NCBI GenBank assembly: GCA_950295325.1
Contig: OX485805.1
Location: forward strand, 21,873,501 to 21,937,500
From: Polytrichum commune
Lineage: Eukaryota > Streptophyta > Polytrichopsida > Polytrichales > Polytrichaceae
Direction: 5' to 3'
Length of the DNA stretch: 64,000 nucleotides
The notes below the pieces were generated by a model. That model did not search any database, was not told the origin of the DNA, and saw nothing but the letters and a program-made list of their open reading frames with translations. Position numbers and translations under genes: made by a program. How positions within the stretch are numbered: the first letter of the stretch is position 1; every line of letters starts with the position of its first letter. This document shows positions 12,282 through 23,591 of this stretch, piece by piece.

Positions 12282-12416
12282 GAAGGGTGTTGAACATATA
12301 TAAGCCCTAAAAGCGCTTCCTGGAAATTGCCTTGAGGGCTCAAAATAATTCTCACTACCAATGAGGTCATCCTCATCTTGGCTACTACCAAACTGAAATT
12401 GTGAGTAGCCAGCCAT
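12237..12416 (-). pseudogene. possible Harbinger ORF1 relic
   Basis: An ATG at 12416 on the minus strand opens a frame beginning MAGYSQFQFGSSQDEDD. Autonomous PIF elements encode a second, Myb-like protein, often with an acidic N-terminus. No Myb/SANT helix is visible, so this is only suggestive. Confidence 0.25.
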
Positions 12417-13435
12417 TGCGAAAAAAAATTGCACAAAAAAAAATCGCTAAGGAGCTACTACAGCAAAGAGAGAGAGCTGGGCTTTTCTTGTTTCAGAGCT
12501 AAAGCTTATATTCAAGCGAAGTCTGTTTTAGAAAACATCCTCTGTATAGAGGCCTATCCATTCATGTACATATCTTTGCACTGTCCCTTCACCTCGGGTG
12601 GGTGGGTGGGGTTTTATCTCACTTCTGTACCAATCTCATCATTGTAATTCAAAATATGAATGTATCCCCTGGTGTGAAATCTCTAATCATGTATAGTTCA
12701 CAACCCACATACATTGTGTCTCTTGATCTACACTGTATGTACTAACTATAATACTGTCAAGATACTTGGAAGTATAGGTGATCAAGCAAAACTGGTATAT
12801 ACTTGATGTGTACTTATCGGCTTAACCAAAACATGTCTAAGTACTTCATATACATTTTGAAGCATACTCAAGACATTACATCATTGTATTATATGTATAA
12901 ACCAAGATGATAATCAAACCCTAATGATGCCGTTCAGATTTGTGAAGGGTCTGCCTCACCTGTGCCCATGCCACCAACCAAATCCACAGAGAGGGTTAGT
13001 AACGTACACGAGGTGAATAGCAGCAGAACCCAATTGTTATCTATGTCACACAAACAAACAACGGTAAAAAAGTGTTTGGTATTATCATATACTCAACCAA
13101 AGAGTATCTACCTGTTCCTTTGCCATTGTGGATGCCTTGTTGTGGTAGATTGAAACACTTAGCCCGAATCACCCACTAACCAAACCACTCATACCATACA
13201 CTAAGAAAGTTTACTGGAGATAAACACCTGCCGTTGTTTAACGGAGTGAAAGGGTATTCTAACTTCCCTTTCTCCTTATTATACGGTTAGGTATTCTTTC
13301 CCCTCCGTAGATGCCTTAGGCAGATCCTACGGTGGAGATGTGTTAGGTAGAGTGGCTCTAACCCAAAGGTAGTTTCCTTTGATGGTTACTTTAACTGGAC
13401 ATCCCAGGTTACAAAAGGCAAAGTAAAAAACAGAG

Positions 13436-13471
<36 letters not shown>

Positions 13472-13552
13472 CTTGCCAACACCTTAGGTTTTGAAAAAAA
13501 CCAGATCTGAAATCTACAGTCCAGATCTGTTTCTGAAAATTAATTTTTTATT

Positions 13553-13616
13553 GAGTTGGGCTTCTCCGGCCTCTTGAGGCCGGACAAGAAACTCCTCCTC
13601 CGGAGAAGCCCAACTC
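13553..13616. other. hairpin inside the Harbinger element
   Basis: GAGTTGGGCTTCTCCGG is followed about 30 bp later by its exact reverse complement, with a further GGCCTCTTGAGGCC palindrome in the loop. Confidence 0.8.
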
Positions 13617-13804
13617 CAAAAAGTGCTGCCATGTAGGCGGCCATGTCGTTTTATCATCCATGAGAAAAGTTCACCACCATTGTTTTCTTCACCTAGTGTA
13701 AACACCCACCGGTCAAGAGTTGCATTTTCGACCAATCACAATTGAGAAATGCCCTTTTTTTCATGACCGGTGGACTTCTCCACCGTAGTGTAAACCGGCC
13801 CTTA

Positions 13805-13880
13805 GTCGTGGGAAACACTAGGATGTAACTTAGGCAAATTATGACCAAGAATCTCCCCACACGCTGACTAGGATAGAAGG
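13805..13880 (+). repeat. CCGG-rich repeat copy C, right part
   Basis: Resumes the repeat broken at 11153: AAACACTAGGAT..AACTTAGG..ATGACCAAGAATCTCCCC parallels the end of copy B. This shows that the MITE and the Harbinger element inserted into a pre-existing repeat. Confidence 0.65.
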
Positions 13881-13926
13881 GCAAGCCTTGACTAATATAG
13901 GTTAGATGATAGAGCTTGTTTGTGGG

Positions 13927-14510
13927 GGATTGTTTACACCATGGACCATGAAGTCATCCCAAGGCCTTGTAAAATTTAAGACCGATTGTTGAACTTGTCC
14001 TGGAACCATTTCGGTTTACACCCAAGGAAAAAATGTCATAATGATCATGGAGTTACAAGTCCATGAAAGACATATCTTAAGCCCTACATTATCCAATGAC
14101 ATGGTCCAACATGTTTTGCGGTGGAAGAGGCAAAAGTGGTGCTCTAATAGAAAAAGGCAAGGGCCCATGGCAAAGAAATGTTGTTATAACAAAATTTTAA
14201 TAAATAAAAATTGGGGGAAGAGAAGGTGAAGACAAAAGAAGACAAGAGAATGGTCAAACACGGGGTTTTTTTCTTCTTTCAAAATTGCCCTTTTTTGGGC
14301 ATATAGTAAAAAAGTTATCACAATCGCTTTTTGGTACATGGTCATTCCTTTTGGTCCACATTTAGTTTACACCTAATGAGGGGCCCAAAGGCTTTGTAAA
14401 TTGGTTTTTTAAGAAATCAAACCATGGAAGTTGGACCATGAAGTCGGACCATGGAAAAGGGCCATCTTCCATGGTCCGACTTGATGGTCCATGGTATAAA
14501 CCGGCCCTAA
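13927..14510. mobile_element. GGGCC-type MITE with ACCATGGACCAT ends
   Basis: The left end reads GGGATTGTTTACACCATGGA and continues CCATGAAGTC. The right end on the opposite strand reads GGGCCGGTTTATACCATGGA and continues CCATCAAGTC. Several further copies of CCATGGTCC lie inside the right end. No clean target duplication. No protein seen in it. Confidence 0.6.
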
Positions 14511-15776
14511 TTAATTGCAACGCCCTTTTTTCAAAATGATTTTGAAGTTGGTCACCCTTTATTAGAGAGAGATCCGTGCCCAAAACAACCCCTCCAATCT
14601 AGCGGCCCAAATCTTATCGACAGCCTCTCGACCATATTTTGGGGTTTCATTCCGTCACCTTGGTAAAAAGTACTGCTATGTAGGCATTTTGGAAAGCGAT
14701 AGCCTTTGGACTTTGGCCTCTAGTGTGAAGGGTCGAGAGGCTGAGTTCTTGATTTCTTGCAATCTGACTGGTGAGAATCGACGGCCTCTCAACCTTCAGC
14801 CATAGTGTGAAGCGGCCCTAATATGTGTATCAAGCTCTTTGGAGATACCAAGGTTTCTTTTCTTGGTATTTCTAATCATTGACACGTTCATTCACTTGCA
14901 ATCCTTCTTCTCCTCCCTTACAATATTTTTCACATAATACATTTTTAATAAAAAGGTTTCCGTATATTTTAAGTGCAATTTGTCCTATTCTTTTCATTTG
15001 CTAAATATATGATGTTTTTACTCGATTCTTGTGAACAATTCAAGCACATAATCATCAGACCACGAGCAAAAGAAGAGGAAAGAGGGGAGCAAGAGGTCAT
15101 CCTTTTTCTTCACCTTCACGTTGTTGCTCTCCAGCCTTAGGATTTCCCATTATCTCATGGTTGCAATGGGTGGTCCGTGCCACATGCAACCCCTCTAGGC
15201 TTACAAGTTGTTAATATGAGATATTTTGGGAGGCACTAGGCGATGCTAATGAAACAAGTCTACATGGGGAAAGACCCAACAAGATTTTCCATAACTTTCG
15301 TTGATGATTGTGCAAAGCCCTAGTAAGATATGTGGACCTTAGTTTCGTCAATCCTTCTAAACAAACTCCTATATTCGAGTGGTACGTGACAATACCAATG
15401 TAGTAAAAAAAATAAACACCAAAAATACACGTGTTACGATGAGATTGAACCATGTGCTCATCAAAACAGACACTAATCTAAGTTGAATACGTAGCACAAT
15501 TGAGACCTCGGGCCTATGCAATTATTTTCAAAAAATTAAATGGAAGAGAAGATTAAGGAAAGGGCCTTTGTGGCTCTTATAACTATCACAAAACAACTCC
15601 ACCACGAAATTTGAATGAAAATCATTTGCGTCGTCTACAATAACTCATTGGATGAGAGAAGTCCCAATCCCAATGTGATCCAATCCAACAACCAAACTTG
15701 TATGTGGAGCTGGAAGTGGCCACAGTACCGTAGAGGGCTCCCTATTTCATCTTTACATGTGCCGGGATGTAGTTTC
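14511..15776. other. intergenic with a decayed MITE end
   Basis: Bases 14600-14822 end in CATAGTGTGAAGCGGCCC followed by TAA, which resembles a MITE right end, but the left end is not clear. From 14830 to 15700 nothing is recognised. Confidence 0.35.
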
Positions 15777-16423
15777 CACGTGGGATGCAAACGGGTCTTG
15801 GCGAATGTGAGCATGACACGTGGCATAGTTTGAGGGGAAAAAAGTAATTTTTGTCGGAGTAGGGAGCCCTCTATGGTAGCTATAGCTTCGGGTCGTGGGG
15901 GTAGGTTGGAGTCTTTGTGTTTTGCCTTGTGTAAAGTGCCCCAAATTTCATGGGGACCAAACACAGTTGTTTGTTGCGCCCAAAGAATCATGGACCTAAC
16001 ACAACATATAACTTCACATACAAAGAAAATCCCCCGGACTGGCACGGACGGAATGGAGTTGGACCCCGGAGACTTCACAACGTCGGACGAGCTGATCTAC
16101 CCACGTGGCACCGTGAGGGGCTCCTGCATTTCAACACGTGTCCGCTAGACGACAAGAGGACGCCATGTGGCAGCCCCGCCGTGGCAGTGACCTGGCAGGC
16201 AGTGAAGGAGCTCATCGCCTATATTCCCTGCCTCGCCTCTTGCCATCTCAAACGATCATCTCTCTCTCTCTCTGACTGCATTCTGTCCTCTCCCATCGTG
16301 CTTGTACATACACAGATTTGAGCACAGTTTCTTTGTCGTGTCATTTCTCTGCTTTAAGTAAATCTTTGTCATTTGCTCCCCATTTTTTTTGGTGCAAATT
16401 CAAGGTTGAGGGAAACCATCGTC
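15777..16423 (+). promoter_or_regulatory. LEA-like gene promoter with four G-box/ABRE elements
   Basis: CACGTG cores occur at 15777-15782 (CCACGTGGG), 15817-15822 (ACACGTGGC), 16102-16107 (CCACGTGGC) and 16135-16140 (ACACGTGTC). Such elements are the binding sites of ABA-responsive bZIP factors, and several copies together form the usual ABA/desiccation module of LEA promoters. A CTATATTC at 16219 is a candidate TATA box, followed by a TC-rich leader near 16259. Spacing and copy number are seen directly; ABA control is inferred. Confidence 0.75.
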
Positions 16424-18557
16424 ATGGCTGTTTCCAGGAGTGTTTTGGTGCTGTTGCTAGTTGTGGGCCTGGTTGCAAGCGCTGTGACCGCCGATGAGTT
16501 GAAGCAAAAGGCTGCCGAGACTCACGGTGCTGCCAAGGAGAAGGCCGCTGAGGTTCAGGGAACAGCAGAGGAGAACGCCAAGTCGTGGGGTGAATGGGCC
16601 AAGGAGAAGTTGAACGTCGCTTCGAAGTGAGTTTTGTGTTTTGGTATAAATTTGTGGATTGTGAATCAAGGTTAGGCATGTGCGTCAAGAATCTAATCAC
16701 TCTTATTGGGAATCCTTACCTTGTTTCGAGTCCTTCTTCCAGAGGATTACAAAACACGAGATGGTGGTTAAGAACTTTATCTGTATGTTGGATTCATATG
16801 AGTGCACAGATGGTGTTTTAGTGTACGAAGGAGTTCATGCTTCGAAGATGACAACACCGAACCACCAGATTTGATGTAGTTATAGACCTGATGATAAGCT
16901 CTAAGTTAGGCAGAGAGGTATCCGGTCACGTTTCATGGAATGAAATCGGCATCAGATTCTCACGCATATTTCTTGCCACGCAGTTATATATGTCATGTAG
17001 ATCGGAAGGTTGAACGTTAGCCTCTCCGAAATCGACGAATTGATTGATAAACAGCCGAGAGTGCTTTTCTGAAAGCATTGAAGACGGGCTAAGTGGTGAT
17101 GATACGGTCGGTAATAGATTTATTTTTAATTCTTATTTGTGGCGGAGAGTCGTGGTCATGGTAAATTGAGGTTGAGTTCTGATGATGTTCGCCAAAATTT
17201 TGTCTGCAGGGATGCGTCTGAAACCGCAGAAGACAGCAAGGACGCTGCTGTAGATTCCGCAAACCAAGCAGGCGCTAAGGCCAAGGAAGGAAAGGACAAG
17301 GCCGCCGACACCGCCTCCGGCACTGCATCAGGTAATTTTTTATTTCTTTCTTTAATCCAATCCACTCTGACTGCTCTTCTTTGAGCCTTGTTAGCGATCG
17401 TTCGTAGTCAGTACCGGCTTCGTGGTGAACATGGCGAATCGTCTGTCTCAGAGTTTGATGTGCGTGATCGACTCTGGCCAGACACTCGTTAGCCCACAAG
17501 ATTGGTCACTGACTAATTCGGCTAGGAGGCAAAAAATTATTCACGTTCCGGCCCGGGATTGAGGGTGTTGACGCGAGGTTCCAAGAATCGTTCCTAAGGT
17601 GCCGACTGTTTGCTTCTTGTTGTTGCTGCAGTATATTGGAAGGCATTGGGTTCACGCTTCAAAGCCGTCTCAGATAGCATTAGCAGATTTTCCCAAGGTA
17701 GGTAGCTCCTCTAACTAAGGAATTACGTGGTGTGACCTTTCGGCACCTCTCTCGCAACACAGGAGGAAATGACACGTGACCTTATCCATACCTGTCGTAG
17801 ACAGATTTGGCTTCCTTCTGACTTTCGTAAACCTAAAATTTGTAAGGATAAGTTATGGCGTGTGACAACCTTCAACGCGGTGCACCGCAAAGTGCGTCTT
17901 TTTCAGATTGTAGGCAAAGGTGACTGGTGCCGTCAAATTTCGTCTCTCTACGAATTGCAAACTGCGACAAGTTGGTTTGTGATGTGATTGTAGGCAAACA
18001 TGATGGTGTCATGCAATTTCGTGTCCTTCTCTTTGAGTTGCAAAGTGTAATTCGTAGAGTGACATAAAATTGTAAATCACCACATTTGACCACTATCATT
18101 TCACAAGCCTGGCTTGTATGTAGGAGATTGTAGGTAAAGATCTCAATTCTCTACGACTTTTTCTAACCTCAGTTTGGGTTGGTGACGATGTTTTACAGGT
18201 GTGACCGACACCACCAAGGCCACTGCTGGAGATTTGTCCACCAAGGCATCCGAGAGTTACGAGTACGCCAAGAACACCGGTAGCGACGCCGCATCCAAGG
18301 TCGGTGAGACTGCATCCAACTTGAAGAACAAGGCATACGGTAACGCAGAAACCGCCACCGGAAAGACACAAGAAACCGCCGATGCCGCTGCAGGCAAGTC
18401 GAAGGGTGCGTTCGAGGTTACCAAGGAGAAGTTGAATGAGCAATACAAGGCAGCCTCCGATGCTGTCAATGAGCAGATCAAAGCTGCCTCCAAGATGGCC
18501 AGTGATGTCGGTGAGAAGGTGAAGAGCATGGCCGGTGGCACCCACGAGGACTTGTAG
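16424..18557 (+). CDS. secretory LEA_4-like protein, possibly ER-retained
   Basis: Four exons join in frame to 249 aa: 16424-16626, 17210-17331, 17632-17697 and 18199-18557 (donors GTGAGT, GTAATT, GTAGGT; acceptors all AG). Residues 1-23 are a clear signal peptide (hydrophobic LVLLLVVGLVASA, cleavage likely after VTA). The rest is Lys/Ala/Glu/Thr-rich with degenerate 11-mer repeats of the TAxxAKxKAxE kind (KAAETHGAAKEKAAEVQG, NAETATGKTQETADAAAGK), typical of LEA group 3 (LEA_4). Such proteins are disordered and become helical on drying, protecting membranes and proteins. Exon 3 (66 nt) adds a short aromatic/basic segment (VYWKALGSRFK) unlike the rest. The C-terminus is HEDL, near the HDEL/KDEL retention signal. 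Intron 3 holds repeated GATTGTAGGCAAA segments (17906, 17986, 18126). The G-box promoter agrees with stress induction. Confidence 0.88.
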
Positions 18558-18559
18558 AT

Positions 18560-19790
18560 TACACACGTCCAGCTCGAAAGTTTTGCGTTTGAGCATGAAT
18601 GAATGTAATCAATGTCGAGAAGACTGCTGTGCACTGTTTTGATACTCCCGCGTGCATCGATGTACAGAGGATGGTATTTGTAGATCGGGAATGTTTCATT
18701 AGCCATGGCACCTAAAGACTGCCAGCTTTGTAAAAAGCTTCTTGCAACATCTTTAATGCATACACTATTTCGCTTATCCTCCAGCTCTTGAGCAATCCAG
18801 CTCCTCCAGTTTGTTGAGTTGAGTGCACCATTCATGGGTGTACTGTTTTGATCTCTCTTGCCACGATGTAACTGAAAAATGGTATTAGATTAGAAATGTT
18901 TCCTTATGCCCCCTTCCCACCTGACTTTAGCCCGGCCTTCACACCATCGACATTAGCTTTAAAGTGGAGGTTTTAAGCCTCAACCACCGACCCTCCCATC
19001 GGTACCTAAACATGAGCCAAGAATGTAGGGCCTTTAAAAGCCTGCCTTTCAACAAAAACCGGTGATAAAATAGGTGAGTTTTAAGGCATTTTTGGATGGG
19101 ACAAAAACTATCCAACAAAATCTATCCAACAAAAACTATCCAACATTCATTGTTTGGTAGATAAAACAATGAACATGTGAGTTATTTAACTAAAACCTAC
19201 TTGAAAATCTCCGGAGCAAGTTCTTGTAGGTGCATTGGGATAGCCGGATGCCTCTGCTGTAATGGAGGGAGCTTTACCCGGTTTTTAGGAAATACTTTGG
19301 TTATTTGGTGAAGTCAGGTGGGAAGGGGGCATAATTCACTTATCCTCTGCCTCTTGAGCACCTACTTAGTCCAGTTTGTTGAATTTTGCTTACAATGTCT
19401 CGGATTGAATATCGAGAAGATTGTTGTGCACTGTCTTTAATCTCCCGTGCATTGATGTACAGCATCCAGCAACATCGCTAATACATACACTATATACCCC
19501 TGATCCAGCTCTTGAACAACCCAATTTCTCCAGTTTGTGGAGTTCTGCATACCTTGAACGAGTATGAGCATTGAGAAGATTTGTTGTGGGCTGTTTTGAT
19601 CTCCTGTGCAAAGATATAAAGAGGGATTATATTTGTACTCTGGGAATGTCTCATTAGCCACAGCAACCAAGACTGCCGGCCTTATATAAACTTTCCGCAG
19701 CACCCCTAATGCACATACAATTCACTTATCCTCCAACTCTTGAGCAAACCAGTTCCTTCACTTTGCCACTCCGGTCTCGACACATCGAAG
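18560..19790 (+). repeat. tandemly repeated 3' flank of the LEA-like gene
   Basis: A unit of roughly 200-240 bp recurs three or four times, with the order GAGAAGA.TG.TGTGCACTG, CTCCCGTGCAT.GATGTACAG, GGGAATGT.TCATTAGCCA, CTTATCCTCCAGCTCTTGAGCAA and CAGTTTGT.GAGTT. Copies begin near 18610, 19405 and 19565, and a partial one is split by the MITE at 18907-19331. The first copy lies immediately after the stop codon and may include the 3' UTR. Confidence 0.75.
18907..19331. mobile_element. TGCCCCC-ended MITE, copy 1, TA-flanked
   Basis: The terminal inverted repeat TGCCCCCTTCCCACCTGACTT is near-perfect, with TA on both sides (18905-18906, 19332-19333). Length is 425 bp, with no open frame. TA flanks suggest the Tc1/mariner superfamily, but the palindromic TTATGCCCCC ends leave this open. 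It is inserted in the LEA 3' repeats. Confidence 0.8.
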
Positions 19791-21486
19791 TGGAATTTCA
19801 TACGATGTCGAAGTTTTTTTGAACTCAAATTGCATTGGCCTCCTCTTGCTAATTGACATCATTTGGTTTGTGTATTCTTGGTTAGTCGTGTCATCGTTTG
19901 AAGTGTCAGATTGCAGTATAGTCTTTTATTTACTCAGTACACATCCTCACTCTAATAGGAGGCTACCAATTCCAAAAATTAGGCTGTCTGTACTGATGAT
20001 ACACGCGCACTAATGCCCATCATCGATAATGAGCTACCGAATTCATGAGATCGTCACCTTTGTTCAAGAGAAAAATATTCTTGTAGAATTTGCAAATCTA
20101 CATTCTATCCTTGTGCATGTGTGCTTCTGATCATAACCATGCTGGAAAAATTGCACTTGTATCATGCGTTACCAAGGATTCTGATATATGAAATGAAATT
20201 GGAACCAATTATGTAGGCTCTAATATGATTGTGTCACATGATGGGTTCCACCCTAGAATGTGGTTGTGTTTTTACGTCTTATGTGCTGATAATTTCATAC
20301 ATTGTTATTTTAGAATCTACTTGGCAATGTACACTTCATATTTTGAGCTTATCAACCAACTTAATCCTACCATCACAACCTTTTTGTAGCATTCATGGTT
20401 GAAGAGGAAATAACATTCAACAATATGCATAACATACCACAACTATCATAAAAAAACCTTGCATGCATTTACAACCAAGGTATAGATTTATCCTCATGCT
20501 TACTATGGAAAGACTTCCACAACATTTATGACTATGAATTCACAATATATGTTTATGCAGTTCCCCTCATTACAAATTATGGCATCTCATCAATGATGTG
20601 ATCCCATTCCCTTGTTAGGTGAATCAAATTATTCAACGCCATCATACTTATCCTACGCCATCATACTTGAACAATATTCTAGAAATAGATTCGAATTGGA
20701 TAAGAAACTCGACTCAGGGATGAAAAGAGTTGAACAACTTAAAGCTTTGAGTGCCACCAATTCTAAAACGTCGCTGAAATTGGGTTTTAGGGTTTTACCT
20801 ATGTAACGCCAAAACAATAAATTGTCGCAATGCCCATTCCAAGATTACATATAGATTCAGACCAACTCGACAATGAAGCAACACCATAATTCACACCTGT
20901 GGTTACATCGGAGTCTTCTCTCTTTCCTTTCTTTCTAGAGTCATCATGGTTACCATATGCATGTTATTGTAATTAGTTTGCCAAGATGTGCACGATGGTC
21001 TGGGTTAGTTCATCTGATTCAATCTTTTACATTAAACTGCCTCAAACAAGGTTGTTTTATTCACCTTCAAATGGTTAAGCTCCTACGGTCTATTTCTATG
21101 TAGCAAACTCATATGGTTTCAATCCGATCACATGATTTTCTCATATCAACAATGAAGAGCATGTTTAGTCATTAATTAAGAGAGAATACCCTCCAATTAT
21201 ATGCACACATAGATGGTGTAACTTCTAAGAGTCCAGAAAGCTCTCAATGTTCTGTTTTTGGATCCTTCACCAAAGTATGCCTTAATGACCTACACATACA
21301 TTGTTGGTGTAATTGAGGAATAAAATCAAAGCTTGTCAACGATGGGTGTAGTAGATTTACAGTTAATGCACACTTCTCATGCAGTTAGCATCAAAGATTG
21401 TTATTTGAAAAGTCAGATTCCTGAGTAAGTAGCATTACTCAACGATGTGGGTCCTCAAAAATTAACAATGGAATGTTGGGAGCTTA
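19791..21486. other. intergenic, one shared repeat fragment
   Basis: No gene recognised. Bases 20820-20930 match part of the hydrolase intron 3 at about 30455-30550 (ATTACATATAGA, GATGAAGCAACACCATA, TTCACACC, TCTCTTTCCTT). Confidence 0.5.
20820..20930 (+). repeat. dispersed repeat fragment shared with 30455-30550
   Basis: About 100 bp of colinear similarity between intergenic DNA here and intron 3 of the hydrolase-fold gene. Not assigned to a known element. Confidence 0.6.
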
Positions 21487-22080
21487 GGGCGGCTTTATAT
21501 TAGGGCCCATTTCTAGGGCCCATTCCCAAACCCTAGGCATCAACCAATGAGAGTGCTTAGATTGTCCAAATGGACCCTAATATGGTCCCGAGGGCTTTAT
21601 ATTGAGAGTCGGCCCACTTCTCCTAAAGCTTGCGTGGCGGGTGACATGGCGGCGTTTTGGAGGGAAAAAAGTGGGCCGCCGGCAAAAAATGGGTCGAGGG
21701 TTTATGGAGACCCACTTCGCATCTACGGCCCACTTCACCCAACTTCCGTCATATAGTCATTTATGACTTTATGGTTTTATGACTTTATGACTTTATGACT
21801 TTAGTTCAAGAAAGGGCATGATTCATTTAAGACAAAGTGGGCCGTGGATTGGGCCTTACAATATAAAGTCCCTAGGCCCATTTGGAAGGCCCACTTTAAA
21901 GCGGAATTTCCAATTTGGACCCTACAAGTGGTCCTATGGACTTTATATTGCAAGGCCCACTCAACGGCCCACTTTGTAAAGTAGGGCTAAAGTTAGAGTA
22001 AAGTAAGGCCCACTTCAAGTCCAAGTGGACTCTACTCCAAATGGGCCGGCTGCCAAATGGGCCCTAATATAAAGCCGCCC
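21487..22080. mobile_element. 594-bp GGGCGGC-ended MITE, TTA-flanked (PIF/Harbinger type)
   Basis: A perfect terminal inverted repeat of about 26 bp begins GGGCGGCTTTATATTAGG at both ends, flanked by TTA at 21484-21486 and 22081-22083. The interior repeats GGGCCCA/TGGGCC and 'GGCCCACTT' many times on both strands, plus a GACTTTAT tandem near 21765-21800. No coding capacity. Confidence 0.88.
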
Positions 22081-23591
22081 TTAGTTTGAATTTGAGTCTC
22101 CCTGCGTAGCTTATTGAGCATGTGATTGTTATATCACAAGGGCCCTTAAAATGCGAGTTGAACGCTGAGTAATGTTTTGTGGAAGTTTTCAAATTATGAG
22201 AGTCTTCAGTGAAATTTTTATTGCCATTGAAATGATTACATAGAACTTTCAAATTTGTTGATTATTGAACTCAATTCTTGAGCACATAGGCCAATCTTGA
22301 GTCCACACAAGGGGGGGGGGGTTATGTCAATGATTCATGTTCGAATGCTAGGCTTTAAAAAACAAGAGTGTTGCCTACTCTCCTCACCAAAATGGCGGAG
22401 GTCCCTAGCAAAAAAATTAATGAATGAAAAAAAATGTGAGTTAAACTTAGGGGTTTATTTTATTCTTAAGAGGTAATACTATACTTAAAGTTGAAAAAAA
22501 CATCAAGTAATTGCACAATTCAAATTGCACAATGTAACAAAGTGTTCAATAAAATACTTGAAGTTGACTTCTTATTTTTCCAAGGTAGTATATATGTAAT
22601 GGGGTCCTCCCGAGGACCTCATTACATGTAAAACCCCGGCCATATTCAAATCCACTAGACTTAGAATGAAATCAAATGATTAGGATTGATTATAACAGAA
22701 TATCCCATCACATGTCATGGCATAGCATCTCAACATATAATGTTCCCGCCCTTAACAAAAAGAAAGCTTTGTTATGGACTACTAGATAACCAATGAGAAG
22801 TGAGTGGATGACAAGCTGCAAAAGTAGCGAGCCATTCTACAATCATCCATCACGGGTAGATCACTTAGTGCATTTTAAAAACGACGTGCGGCATAATATA
22901 GAGAGGATTAAAATCATTTGAAATAAAAATTATAAAGGAATTCCAAATAATGAAGGGGCCATTAAATGTAGACAATCCCATTATAAGTAAGTTAGATGTA
23001 CATAAAACGTGAGCCATTATTTTTTTGTAAAATTAATATAGGGGCTGAAGATAAGGATCCTAGAAGGTATGTTTAGTATGGTATGTAAATGGGTTTAGGA
23101 CTCACGGGGATGGGTGATAATTGGGATTTCCATCTGTCCAAAAATGAATTAAAAGGAATATAGAGTACAAAAAATTGCAATGACTTGGATAATATAAGTA
23201 ATGAAAGGGTGCAAACAAATGGGCCATTTTTGAAATTTAAGTAATTATAGGGAGGCTTTAATTCAACCCTTGAAGGTAAATAGCCCCAAAACAAATAATC
23301 CCCAGCCACACGTGGTGCACAAAAATGCCTTAGAGTGATCTACCCGTGTCATCCATCTACTCACACTTGGTTATCAACTATAACCAATCAACTTAAGCAC
23401 AAATTATGAGAATCATGAATGATACTACACCTTCATGAATGAAAAATGTGATGAGTTCTAATAATTGTTTCCACCTGAGCTAAGACTGTAGTAGGCAATG
23501 CATGAGGGGGAGTGCATTATGGGGAATAAGGACATTGTATTCCCCATGGGCCATATTGCATTGCCCCTCATGCATCGTCAAATATAAAGGT
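22081..23591. other. intergenic
   Basis: No gene recognised. A poly-G tract lies at about 22312, and the segment 22320-22440 (CATGTTCGAATGC followed by an A-rich end) vaguely resembles a SINE but lacks an A box. Bases 23490-23580 form a palindrome around GCAATGCATGAGGGG. Confidence 0.4.

Larger units (their letters stand above)
11448..13801. mobile_element. PIF/Harbinger-type DNA transposon, non-autonomous (2.35 kb)
   Basis: Both ends carry a perfect terminal inverted repeat of about 27 bp that begins GGGCCGGTTTACACTACG. It is flanked on both sides by TTA (11445-11447 and 13802-13804), the target preference of PIF/Harbinger elements. Inside are a transposase relic on the plus strand and a possible ORF1 relic on the minus strand. 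The rest is non-coding and carries a (GA)n tract near 13440 and a 17-bp perfect hairpin at 13553-13616. The catalytic DDE part is not visible, so mobilisation would need a helper. Confidence 0.88.

Noticed and set aside
14600-14822. complete MITE
   Set aside because: Only a right-end-like GAAGCGGCCC followed by TAA was found; the proposed left end does not pair well.
22318-22440. second SINE family
   Set aside because: Only a GTTCGAATGC and an A-rich tail; no A box, no second copy, no target duplication.
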